Both the position numbers and the translations under genes were made by a program. Under the pieces are notes generated by a model. The model saw nothing but the letters and a program-made list of their open reading frames with translations, had not been told where the DNA came from and ran no database searches. Positions 56,886 through 64,000 of a stretch of 64,000 nt of DNA are shown in pieces; within the stretch, counting starts at the first letter, position 1; the number at the start of each line of letters is the position of its first letter. Source of the DNA: Methylophilus sp. 14 (GTDB lineage Bacteria > Pseudomonadota > Gammaproteobacteria > Burkholderiales > Methylophilaceae); assembly GCF_015354345.1 (NCBI RefSeq), contig NZ_JADKYS010000005.1, positions 62,001 through 126,000 on the forward strand, read 5' to 3'.

Positions 56886-58817
56886 ATGGGGTATAGCACC
56901 GAACTCAAAAACCACCAAAACGAACAACACAAGTTCAGAGTTCGTCTGGTGTTCTTGGTCCTGATGGTCCTTAGCGCACTCTCTGCGCTGCTTGGCCGTT
57001 TTTACTACCTGCAAGTCTTCCGCTACGACTACTACCAGACTCTAGCGGAGAATAACCGTATTTCGATTGTCCCGATCACACCCAACCGCGGCCTGATTTC
57101 AGACCGTAACGGCATCATTCTGGCGCATAACTTTTTTGTCTATACGCTGGAAATCACCCCCTCCAAAACAGATGATTTGCAGGACACGATTGCCGAACTG
57201 GGTAAGCTGGTCGAAATTTCAGCCACCGATTTAAAACGCTTTAAAAAACTGCGCGCGCAAAGTCACACCTTTGAGAGCATCCCCATCCGCACCCACCTCA
57301 ATGAGTACGAAGCAGCCAAGTTTGCCGTCAATCGCTTCCGTTTCCCGGGTGTTGAGCTCAAATCGCGACTTTTTAGACACTACCCTTATGGCACACTGGG
57401 TACGCATGGCATTGGCTATATCAGCCGTATCAATGAAAACGACCTCAAACAACTCAAAGAGAGCAACCAGCTTTCTAACTATAAAGGCACCGAACATATA
57501 GGCAAGGCCGGTGTAGAACAAGCCTATGAAGCAGACCTGCATGGCATTACCGGTTTCCAGCAGGTAGAAATTGATGCCGATGGCCGCGCTGTGCGTGTGC
57601 TTTCAAGCGCGTCCCCCACGTCTGGCAACAACATTGTGCTGTCCATGGACGCCAAGCTGCAGGAAATCGTCGAGCATGAGTTCGCTGGGCGCCGGGGCGC
57701 ACTGGTCGCCATACAACCGAAGACCGGTGAGGTCTTGGCCATGGTCAGCATGCCATCATTTGATGCCAACCTGTTTGTGGATGGGATTGATTACGATAAC
57801 TGGAACAACCTGAACAATTCACCAGACAAACCGCTGATTAACCGCTCACTCAAAGGCATTTACCCGCCAGGCTCTACCTTCAAGCCTTTTGTGGCATTGG
57901 CCGGGCTGGAGTCGGGCAAGCGCCAGCCGCCTTTCACCATCAGTGATCCAGGCTATTTCATGCTGCCCAACAGCCGCCACCGCTACCGCGACTGGAAGCC
58001 TTCCGGCCATGGCGCCGTTGATATGCGCAGAGCCATTACCGTGTCTTGTGACACGTTTTTTTATGGCCTGGCTGTCGAACTGGGAATTGAGCGGCTGACT
58101 GACTTTGTACGCCACTTTGGATTTGGCGAGAAAACCAATATTGATATCCAGGGCGAGCTGTCCGGCTTGCTGCCTACCCCGGCCTGGAAGCAAAAACGCT
58201 ATAAACAACCGTGGTATATGGGTGAAACCGTTATCGTCGGCATTGGTCAGGGCTATACCCTGGTCACACCCATGCAATTGGCTTATGCCACCGCCACCTT
58301 GGCCAATAGTGGCAAAGCCATTCGTCCACACCTGGTCAACGCCATCGTGGATGCCAAAACGAATCAGGTCAAGATGCTGCCACACACCGTTGCCGACCAG
58401 CTCCCGCTCAATCCGCAGAATCTGGATATCGTCAAATTGGGCATGATGGACGTGACCCGGCCTGGCGGGACGGCTGCAGCCGTCGGTGCCAATGCAGGCT
58501 ATGACATTGCCGCCAAAACCGGGACTGCGCAGGTGGTTGGCATTAAGCAAAATGAGAAATACAACGAAAAACTGATTGCCGAACGCCATCGCGACCATGC
58601 CTGGTTTATTGCCTATGCCCCGGCAGAAGACCCGAAAATTGCCATCGCCGTCATTGTCGAGAATGGTAGCCACGGTGGCTCGACAGCGGGCCCCATTGCA
58701 CGCAAGGCCATGGATTATTACTTGCTAGGCAAAGTACCGGTGGACCCCAATGCAGCCCCCGTGCCTGAAACCACGGTCACCAATGCGCCTGAAGTAGAGG
58801 AGGAGCCTCATGATTAG
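56886..58817 (+). CDS. mrdA: Penicillin-binding protein 2 (elongation transpeptidase)
   Basis: This 643-residue class B PBP is the transpeptidase partner of RodA. It has an N-terminal membrane helix (FLVLMVLSALSALLGRFYYL), a pedestal domain with NRG-L-SDRNG, and a transpeptidase domain with PGSTFKPF (SxxK), SCD and KTGTAQV. The C-terminal 25 residues form an acidic tail. It overlaps rodA by 8 bp. Confidence 0.96.
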   Translation: MGYSTELKNHQNEQHKFRVRLVFLVLMVLSALSALLGRFYYLQVFRYDYYQTLAENNRISIVPITPNRGLISDRNGIILAHNFFVYTLEITPSKTDDLQDTIAELGKLVEISATDLKRFKKLRAQSHTFESIPIRTHLNEYEAAKFAVNRFRFPGVELKSRLFRHYPYGTLGTHGIGYISRINENDLKQLKESNQLSNYKGTEHIGKAGVEQAYEADLHGITGFQQVEIDADGRAVRVLSSASPTSGNNIVLSMDAKLQEIVEHEFAGRRGALVAIQPKTGEVLAMVSMPSFDANLFVDGIDYDNWNNLNNSPDKPLINRSLKGIYPPGSTFKPFVALAGLESGKRQPPFTISDPGYFMLPNSRHRYRDWKPSGHGAVDMRRAITVSCDTFFYGLAVELGIERLTDFVRHFGFGEKTNIDIQGELSGLLPTPAWKQKRYKQPWYMGETVIVGIGQGYTLVTPMQLAYATATLANSGKAIRPHLVNAIVDAKTNQVKMLPHTVADQLPLNPQNLDIVKLGMMDVTRPGGTAAAVGANAGYDIAAKTGTAQVVGIKQNEKYNEKLIAERHRDHAWFIAYAPAEDPKIAIAVIVENGSHGGSTAGPIARKAMDYYLLGKVPVDPNAAPVPETTVTNAPEVEEEPHD

Positions 58818-59907
58818 ACAATGGATAGGCCACTTTATCCGGCATATCGACTCCATTTTGCTGGCCACCGTGCTCATGGTGCTGGTGGTCGCACTGATGG
58901 TGCTCTACAGCGCGTCCGGGCAATCCATGCTCAAAGTCAATGCACAGCTCGTCAATATCGTGGTCATGATGGGCGTCATGTTGCTGGTGGCCAACACGCA
59001 ACCACAGCATATCGAGCGCATTGCCTTACCGGCCTACCTGTTAGGCTTGTCCTTGCTGATTGCAGTCGCCCTGGTGGGAGATATTAGCCATGGCGCCAGG
59101 CGCTGGCTCAACCTCGGCGTGACCAAAATCCAGCCATCCGAACTGATGAAACTGGCCGTGCCTATCATGCTGTCCTGGTATTTCTCCAAGCGTGAGAGCA
59201 TGCTGCGTACCGCAGACTATGTGGTCGCAGGAGTCATTTTGCTGGTCCCGGTATTATTGATCGCGAAACAACCCGACCTGGGCACCGCCACACTGGTGTT
59301 TGCTGCCGGTTTTTATGTCATCTTTTTGGCCGGACTCAGCTGGAAGTTTATTTTTGGCAGCGCCATTGCATTTGGCGCCGCATTGCCGATTTTATGGTCC
59401 ATGTTGCACGATTACCAGCGACGCCGGGTAGAGATTCTCATCGACCCAAGCCAGGACCCGCTGGGCGCTGGTTACCATATTATCCAGGCCACCATTGCCA
59501 TTGGTTCCGGCGGTAGTACCGGCAAAGGCTGGCTCAATGGCACACAGTCGCAACTCGACTTTGTGCCCGAGAGAACGACCGACTTTGTGTTTGCCGTCTT
59601 TGCCGAAGAATTTGGCCTGGTCGGCTGCAGCCTGTTATTGCTGCTATTTACCATTATTATTGGCCGCGCCTTCATTATCGCGTCACAAGCCAAGAGTACC
59701 TTTTCACGCTTGCTGGCAGGCAGCATTGCAGCGACTTTCTTTACCTATTGTTTCGTGAACATGGGCATGGTGAGCGGCATTTTGCCCGTGGTCGGGATTC
59801 CGTTACCACTGGTCAGCTATGGTGGCACGTCACTGTTAACCCTAGGCCTGAGCCTGGGCTTGTTAATGAGTGTGCAATCACACAAACGCCTGGTCGCCAC
59901 AGATTAG
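58810..59907 (+). CDS. rodA: Peptidoglycan glycosyltransferase RodA
   Basis: This 365-residue SEDS-family glycan polymerase has ten predicted helices. Family motifs include GARRWLNLG, IQPSELMKLAVPI, KQPDLGTA and ERTTDFVFAVFAEEFG, ending with the typical GIPLPLVSYGGTSLL. It works with PBP2 encoded directly upstream; the genes overlap. Confidence 0.97.
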   Translation: MIRQWIGHFIRHIDSILLATVLMVLVVALMVLYSASGQSMLKVNAQLVNIVVMMGVMLLVANTQPQHIERIALPAYLLGLSLLIAVALVGDISHGARRWLNLGVTKIQPSELMKLAVPIMLSWYFSKRESMLRTADYVVAGVILLVPVLLIAKQPDLGTATLVFAAGFYVIFLAGLSWKFIFGSAIAFGAALPILWSMLHDYQRRRVEILIDPSQDPLGAGYHIIQATIAIGSGGSTGKGWLNGTQSQLDFVPERTTDFVFAVFAEEFGLVGCSLLLLLFTIIIGRAFIIASQAKSTFSRLLAGSIAATFFTYCFVNMGMVSGILPVVGIPLPLVSYGGTSLLTLGLSLGLLMSVQSHKRLVATD

Positions 59908-59934
59908 GCGCGTCAATACCGATTAAGGAACAGG

Positions 59935-60957
59935 ATGTTTTTTCACTTGCAACGGTTATGCATCATCACGCTGACAATCTGGCTGGCCGCCTGTAGCAGT
60001 AGCATGCCGCCGCGGCAGACCGCGCCTTCAACACCGCCGACAAAACCAGCAGCGAGCAGCCCTGCCAACAGCGCGCCCATGCCTGCCACCAATGCGCCGT
60101 CCAGCACTGGCTCAGTCATGGGCGGCCCCAAAGTGATTAATATAGACCCTAAACCTGAAAGCAGCGGCAATGCCACCGATGGCATAGACCCGAATATTCC
60201 GCTCGAAACCACCATCACACCGAAGGTGGAGCCGATTGTCAAAGGCACGACCAAGCCGTATATCGTCAACGGTGAAACCGTGACGCCTATGTCTGACCTC
60301 AGCACGCCATACACGCAAACCGGGCATGCCTCGTGGTATGGCAAGAAGTTTCATGGCCGCAAAACCGCCAGTGGTGAACCTTATGATATGTTCAAACTGA
60401 CCGCGGCACACCGTACGTTGCCGATTCCGAGTTATGTACGCGTGACCAACCTCAGCAATGGCAAAACCATCATGGCGCGCGTCAATGACCGCGGGCCCTT
60501 TGGCCGTGATCGTATTATTGACTTGTCTTATGCCGCCGCCAAACAGCTGGATATCACCCGCCACGGTTCGGCCCAGGTACAGGTGACATTAATCGACCCC
60601 TCGCAGCCATCAGAGAGCACGGCAACAACCGCGCAACCCACGACAAACACACAAGCACTGCCGCAAGAGACCGTGCAAGTCACGCGCACCATGACCACGG
60701 CAAAACCATTGTCGACCTTGGATGCAAATGGCGTATATGTGCAGCTAGGCGCTTTCGGCCAGGAAGAAAACGCAGACCGCCTGCAACAGCGCATTTTCAG
60801 TGCACGGCCCGAAACACAATCCCTGCTCAACAAAGTGTATAATGGAAAAGTGTTCCAGATTGTTCTGGGGCCTTATCCAGATCACGCATTGGCGACCCAG
60901 GCCGCCAACCAGATGCGTGACCAATTGCAGTTACCCGCGCTGATTTTTTCGCGCTAG
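59935..60957 (+). CDS. rlpA: Septal ring/peptidoglycan-processing lipoprotein RlpA
   Basis: This is a 340-residue outer membrane lipoprotein with a signal peptide and lipobox LAAC|S, a Pro/Ala-rich linker (about residues 25-110), the double-psi beta-barrel RlpA domain (TGHASWYGKKFHGRKTASGE, RVNDRGPFGRDRIIDLSYAAA) with a conserved Asp, and a C-terminal SPOR domain (GVYVQLGAFGQEENADRLQ) that binds denuded glycan. In Pseudomonas RlpA is a lytic transglycosylase. The ATG has AAGGA upstream. Confidence 0.94.
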   Translation: MFFHLQRLCIITLTIWLAACSSSMPPRQTAPSTPPTKPAASSPANSAPMPATNAPSSTGSVMGGPKVINIDPKPESSGNATDGIDPNIPLETTITPKVEPIVKGTTKPYIVNGETVTPMSDLSTPYTQTGHASWYGKKFHGRKTASGEPYDMFKLTAAHRTLPIPSYVRVTNLSNGKTIMARVNDRGPFGRDRIIDLSYAAAKQLDITRHGSAQVQVTLIDPSQPSESTATTAQPTTNTQALPQETVQVTRTMTTAKPLSTLDANGVYVQLGAFGQEENADRLQQRIFSARPETQSLLNKVYNGKVFQIVLGPYPDHALATQAANQMRDQLQLPALIFSR

Positions 60958-61002
60958 TATTTTCCTGTGAGCTGTTTTCTCATTAAGTTTTTTTCTCGTT
61001 AA

Positions 61003-62151
61003 ATGATGACCATGTGGCGTTCTTGTATTGCTTTTCTACTTTCGATTCCTTTGATGACCGTGGCGGCAGAAGCCATCACTGGCAATGTGCCGACCCCAAC
61101 GCTGGCGGCCAAAGCCTTTGTATTGCGTGATGCCAACACTGGCAGCCTGCTGGCGGCTAACAACCCGGATATGCCGGTGGAGCCCGCCTCGCTCACCAAG
61201 GTGATGACGGCTTACCTGACTTTTGAAGCAGTGAAGCAAAAACGCCTGGCACTGACACAAACCTTGCCAGTCAGCCAAAAAGCCTGGAAGGTCGAAGGCT
61301 CAAAAATGTTTATCGACACCACCATGACGGTGACGGTGGATGAGCTGCTGCATGGACTGATTATTCAGTCCGGCAACGATGCCGCCATTACGCTGGCAGA
61401 GGGCATTGCAGGCAGCGAAGAACTGTTCGCGACCCTGATGAACAAAAAAGCCGCGGCGCTGGGCATGAAAAACAGCCACTTCGTCAATGCCACTGGCCTG
61501 CCAGACCCGACGCATACAACAACGGCGCGTGACCTGTCTATCTTGGCCAACGCCTTGATCCGCGACTATCCGCAGGACTACGCACGTTTATACTCACAGA
61601 AGTCTTATACCTATAACAACATCACGCAGCCTAACCGCAACCGCCTGTTGTTTATCGACCCTAGCGTCGATGGCATGAAAACCGGCCACACCGAATCTGC
61701 TGGCTATTGCCTGATTTCTTCCGCCAAACGCAGTGACTTCCGCTTGATTTCCGTGGTCCTTGGCACCACTTCAGATAATGTACGCGCTGCTGAAAGCCAA
61801 AAATTACTTAATTTTGGTTTCCAGTTTTATGAGTCCAAGCTGATTTACGCAGCAGACAAAGCCATTACGCGTCAAAAAGTCTGGAAAGGCACCGAAAGCG
61901 AAGTTGATTTAACGGTCGCCAAACCAGTCTATTTAACATTACCGCAAGGTGAATATGCCAATATGAAGGCGAACCTGCGCATTGCCAAACCACTGGAGGC
62001 GCCATTAAAAGCGCATCAAACTGTGGGCGCAGTGGACTTTAGCCTGGGTGGCAAAGTGGTGCATAGCGTGCCACTGGTGACCTTACATGCCGTTGAGGCC
62101 AGCAATATCTTCTCACGCATGATTGACCAGGTCCGCCTGTATTTGCAGTAA
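61003..62151 (+). CDS. dacA: D-alanyl-D-alanine carboxypeptidase (PBP5/6 type)
   Basis: This 382-residue low-molecular-weight PBP trims the terminal D-Ala of peptidoglycan. It has a signal peptide (to about residue 24), the SxxK motif in SLTKVMTAYL, SGN in QSGNDAAI, KTGHTESAGYC, and a C-terminal PBP5 domain ending in an amphipathic helix (SNIFSRMIDQVRLYLQ) for membrane attachment. Start 61003 and an in-frame ATG at 61012 are both possible. The gene may equally be named dacC. Confidence 0.94.
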   Translation: MMTMWRSCIAFLLSIPLMTVAAEAITGNVPTPTLAAKAFVLRDANTGSLLAANNPDMPVEPASLTKVMTAYLTFEAVKQKRLALTQTLPVSQKAWKVEGSKMFIDTTMTVTVDELLHGLIIQSGNDAAITLAEGIAGSEELFATLMNKKAAALGMKNSHFVNATGLPDPTHTTTARDLSILANALIRDYPQDYARLYSQKSYTYNNITQPNRNRLLFIDPSVDGMKTGHTESAGYCLISSAKRSDFRLISVVLGTTSDNVRAAESQKLLNFGFQFYESKLIYAADKAITRQKVWKGTESEVDLTVAKPVYLTLPQGEYANMKANLRIAKPLEAPLKAHQTVGAVDFSLGGKVVHSVPLVTLHAVEASNIFSRMIDQVRLYLQ

Positions 62152-62197
62152 ACCCTTGTTGTCATAACGCTGAACGAACACAAAGGTAGGTGACCCC

Positions 62198-62485
62198 ATG
62201 ACCCAGCAAGAGCAAACGCCTGCGGCGGAAGAAACCCTGATTGAGTTTCCAACCAACTTCCCGATCAAGGTCATGGGTGAAACGCATGATGACTTCACCC
62301 TTGAAGTCACCCGTGTTATCCAGGGCCATTGGCCAGAATTCGACACGCACCTGATCGAAATGCGGGGCAGCAGCAATGGCAAATACCTGAGTTTGACCTG
62401 CCTGGTGTATGTCACCTCCAAACCACAACTGGACGATATTTATCGCAGCCTGACCTCGCACCCGATGGTCAAGGTCGTGCTGTAA
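62198..62485 (+). CDS. ybeD: YbeD-type DUF493 protein
   Basis: This 95-residue protein matches the YbeD/DUF493 family, an ACT-like fold. Its position between dacA and lipB is conserved in many proteobacteria. It has been proposed to act with lipoate metabolism, but no reaction is known. Residues [14 protein letters not shown] and VKVVL at the end match the family pattern. Confidence 0.9.
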   Translation: MTQQEQTPAAEETLIEFPTNFPIKVMGETHDDFTLEVTRVIQGHWPEFDTHLIEMRGSSNGKYLSLTCLVYVTSKPQLDDIYRSLTSHPMVKVVL

Positions 62486-62499
62486 CCAGCTTTGCCTCC

Positions 62500-63114
62500 A
62501 TGCCTGTTCTGCAAATCCGCCAGCTGGGCCTGACTGATTATGCGGCCACGCTGGCTGACATGCAGGCCTTTACCGCAGCACGCAGCCAAGACACCCCCGA
62601 CCAGCTATGGGTCACCGAGCATCCACCCGTCTACACATTAGGCCTCAACCGCCGGGGTGTACGCCTGCCGCAAAACAACATCCCCGTGGTCAATGTCGAC
62701 CGCGGTGGCAAGATTACCTACCACGGCCCCGGGCAGCTCATCATCTATTGCCTGATTGATCTGGCACGTAGCCACTTGAATGTGCGGCAACTTGTCTCCA
62801 TCTTGGAAAACAGCCTGATAGAATTTTTGGCCGCGCATGGTATTGCCGCCGAAGCGCGTGCAGATGCACCCGGCGTGTATGTCGCAGGAAAAAAAATCGC
62901 CTCGCTGGGACTACGCCTGAAAAACCAGTGCTGCTATCATGGCCTGAGCTTGAATATAGACATGGATTTACAGCCGTTTGCCGACATTGACCCGTGTGGT
63001 TATGCCGGCATGCAAATGACGCAAACCCGGGACTTAAATATCGCGCTGAATATGACAGAGATCGCAGCAGATTTAACCCAACGATTGAAAGAGAAACTGA
63101 CGCATGTCAGATAA
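62500..63114 (+). CDS. lipB: Octanoyl-[ACP]:protein N-octanoyltransferase
   Basis: This 204-residue enzyme moves an octanoyl group from ACP to lipoyl domains. The motifs [21 protein letters not shown] and [28 protein letters not shown] are typical; the catalytic Cys lies downstream in [12 protein letters not shown] and the Lys in [10 protein letters not shown] chose the ATG at 62500, although the frame is open from 62329, because this removes overlap with ybeD. It overlaps lipA by 11 bp. Confidence 0.95.
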   Translation: MPVLQIRQLGLTDYAATLADMQAFTAARSQDTPDQLWVTEHPPVYTLGLNRRGVRLPQNNIPVVNVDRGGKITYHGPGQLIIYCLIDLARSHLNVRQLVSILENSLIEFLAAHGIAAEARADAPGVYVAGKKIASLGLRLKNQCCYHGLSLNIDMDLQPFADIDPCGYAGMQMTQTRDLNIALNMTEIAADLTQRLKEKLTHVR

Positions 63115-64000
63115 TGCCAACCAAGAACATCCGGTCAGCGTACGCCAGGCCAAAAAAGTGGCTGGTGTGAAAGAAATAGACGCCGCCAAAACATCGCGCA
63201 TCCCGATTAAAATCGTGCCGCAACCCATGCTACGCAAGCCGGAATGGATACGCATGAAAGTGCCTGATTCGGCACGTTTCCAGGAAATCAAACAGGTGCT
63301 GCGCGATAACAATCTACACACCGTGTGTGAAGAAGCCAGTTGCCCCAATATCGGCGAATGCTTTAGCGGCGGCACGGCCACCTTTATGATTCTGGGCGAC
63401 ATTTGCACCCGCCGTTGCCCGTTTTGCGACGTGGCGCATGGCAAGCCCTTACCGCCTGACCCAAACGAACCGGAAAACCTGGCGCGTACCATTGCACAGA
63501 TGAAGCTGCGTTATGTGGTGGTGACTTCGGTAGACCGTGATGACTTGCCTGACGGTGGCGCCCAACACTTTGTCGATTGTATCCGCGCCATTCGCGCGCA
63601 ATCGCCGCAGATTAAAATCGAAATCCTGGTGCCAGACTTCCGTGGCCGCCTGGATGTGTCACTCAAAATCCTGCGTGAAGCGCCACCAGATGTCATGAAC
63701 CATAACCTGGAAACCGTGCCACGCCTCTACAAACAGGCGCGCCCAGGCTCTGACTACCAACACTCGCTAGACCTGCTCAAGCAATTCAGCCTGATGTACC
63801 CGGATGTACCTACCAAATCTGGCCTCATGCTAGGACTGGGTGAAACCGATGAAGAAATTATTGAGGTCATGCGTGACTTGCGTGCGCATAACGTCAGCAT
63901 GCTCACGCTGGGGCAATACCTGCAACCTAGCGTGCACCATTTACCCGTGTTGCGCTATGTGACCCCGCAAACCTTCGACTGGTTTAAACAACAGGCCGAC
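63104..64000 (+). CDS. lipA: Lipoyl synthase, N-terminal part (3' end outside window)
   Basis: The first 299 codons of a radical SAM enzyme that inserts two sulfurs into octanoyl groups. The auxiliary cluster motif [12 protein letters not shown] (Cx4Cx5C) and the radical SAM motif CTRRCPFC (Cx3Cx2C) are both complete, with [13 protein letters not shown] and LGLGET as further family marks. The reading frame is open to the last base of the window, and the C-terminal RSSY-type region is missing only because of the window end. Its ATG at 63104 lies inside the lipB end. Confidence 0.97.
   Translation, partial: MSDNANQEHPVSVRQAKKVAGVKEIDAAKTSRIPIKIVPQPMLRKPEWIRMKVPDSARFQEIKQVLRDNNLHTVCEEASCPNIGECFSGGTATFMILGDICTRRCPFCDVAHGKPLPPDPNEPENLARTIAQMKLRYVVVTSVDRDDLPDGGAQHFVDCIRAIRAQSPQIKIEILVPDFRGRLDVSLKILREAPPDVMNHNLETVPRLYKQARPGSDYQHSLDLLKQFSLMYPDVPTKSGLMLGLGETDEEIIEVMRDLRAHNVSMLTLGQYLQPSVHHLPVLRYVTPQTFDWFKQQAD

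Noticed and set aside
57846-58673. 275-codon minus-strand ORF opposite mrdA
   Set aside because: It is antisense to the conserved PBP2 transpeptidase region and its composition reflects the reverse of that gene.

Overview
The window is a dense stretch of a Gram-negative bacterial chromosome. The gene families and neighbourhoods (lptM-lysA, a fimT-pilVWXY1-type minor pilin cluster, porin-glnK-amtB, gatCAB divergent from mreBCD-mrdA-rodA-rlpA-dacA-ybeD-lipBA, a UbiK-type BMFP) point to a betaproteobacterium. The overall style suggests a Methylophilaceae-like organism, but nothing here proves methylotrophy, so that assignment is inference. No rRNA, tRNA, CRISPR array, prophage or transposase gene was seen.

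Layout. 1-2 kb: the 3' end of a class A penicillin-binding protein gene and a nucleotidyltransferase-like gene. 2-6.7 kb (minus): a three-gene ABC/HlyD/TolC export operon whose ABC protein has a decayed ATPase core. 6.8-9.6 kb (minus): a nitrogen operon (TorF-like porin, glnK, amtB) behind a textbook sigma-54 promoter. 9.8-13.2 kb: ubiK, comM and small or poorly known genes, including a 30-codon membrane protein with a perfect ribosome binding site. 13.2-20.4 kb (minus): a type IV pilus minor pilin operon ending in a large PilY1. 20.6-24 kb: lptM-lysA, purU, ispH. 24.3-29.9 kb (minus): a CzcCBA-type heavy-metal efflux operon. 30-32 kb: nudB, nadA and a HIT protein.

32.1-32.8 kb is the largest gene-free stretch. 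It holds a roughly 550-bp imperfect palindrome made of two inverted copies of a structured repeat, whose hairpins keep their pairing although the stem sequences differ. A separate small dRS3-like palindrome lies beside it. 32.8-39.2 kb (minus): a TetR-type regulator with a complete tripartite RND multidrug pump, preceded by a 34-bp near-perfect palindrome. 39.4-43.2 kb: yaeQ and three poorly characterised membrane proteins, one CorA-like with a GMN motif. 43.3-45.4 kb: thiC under a TPP riboswitch with a visible hairpin that can mask the ribosome binding site. 45.5-50.8 kb: a small membrane protein behind a strong promoter with a built-in palindrome, then an MHYT-PAS hybrid histidine kinase and an HD-GYP response regulator (cyclic di-GMP signalling). 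50.9-54.1 kb (minus): gatCAB. 54.3-64 kb (plus): rod-shape and cell-wall genes followed by the lipoate genes ybeD, lipB and lipA; lipA runs off the end.

The most unusual items are the covarying palindromic repeat element, the ABC exporter with degenerate catalytic motifs, the CorA-like protein with a large unrecognised N-terminal part, and the 30-residue membrane protein. The sigma-54 promoter and the TPP riboswitch expression platform are well supported regulatory sites.
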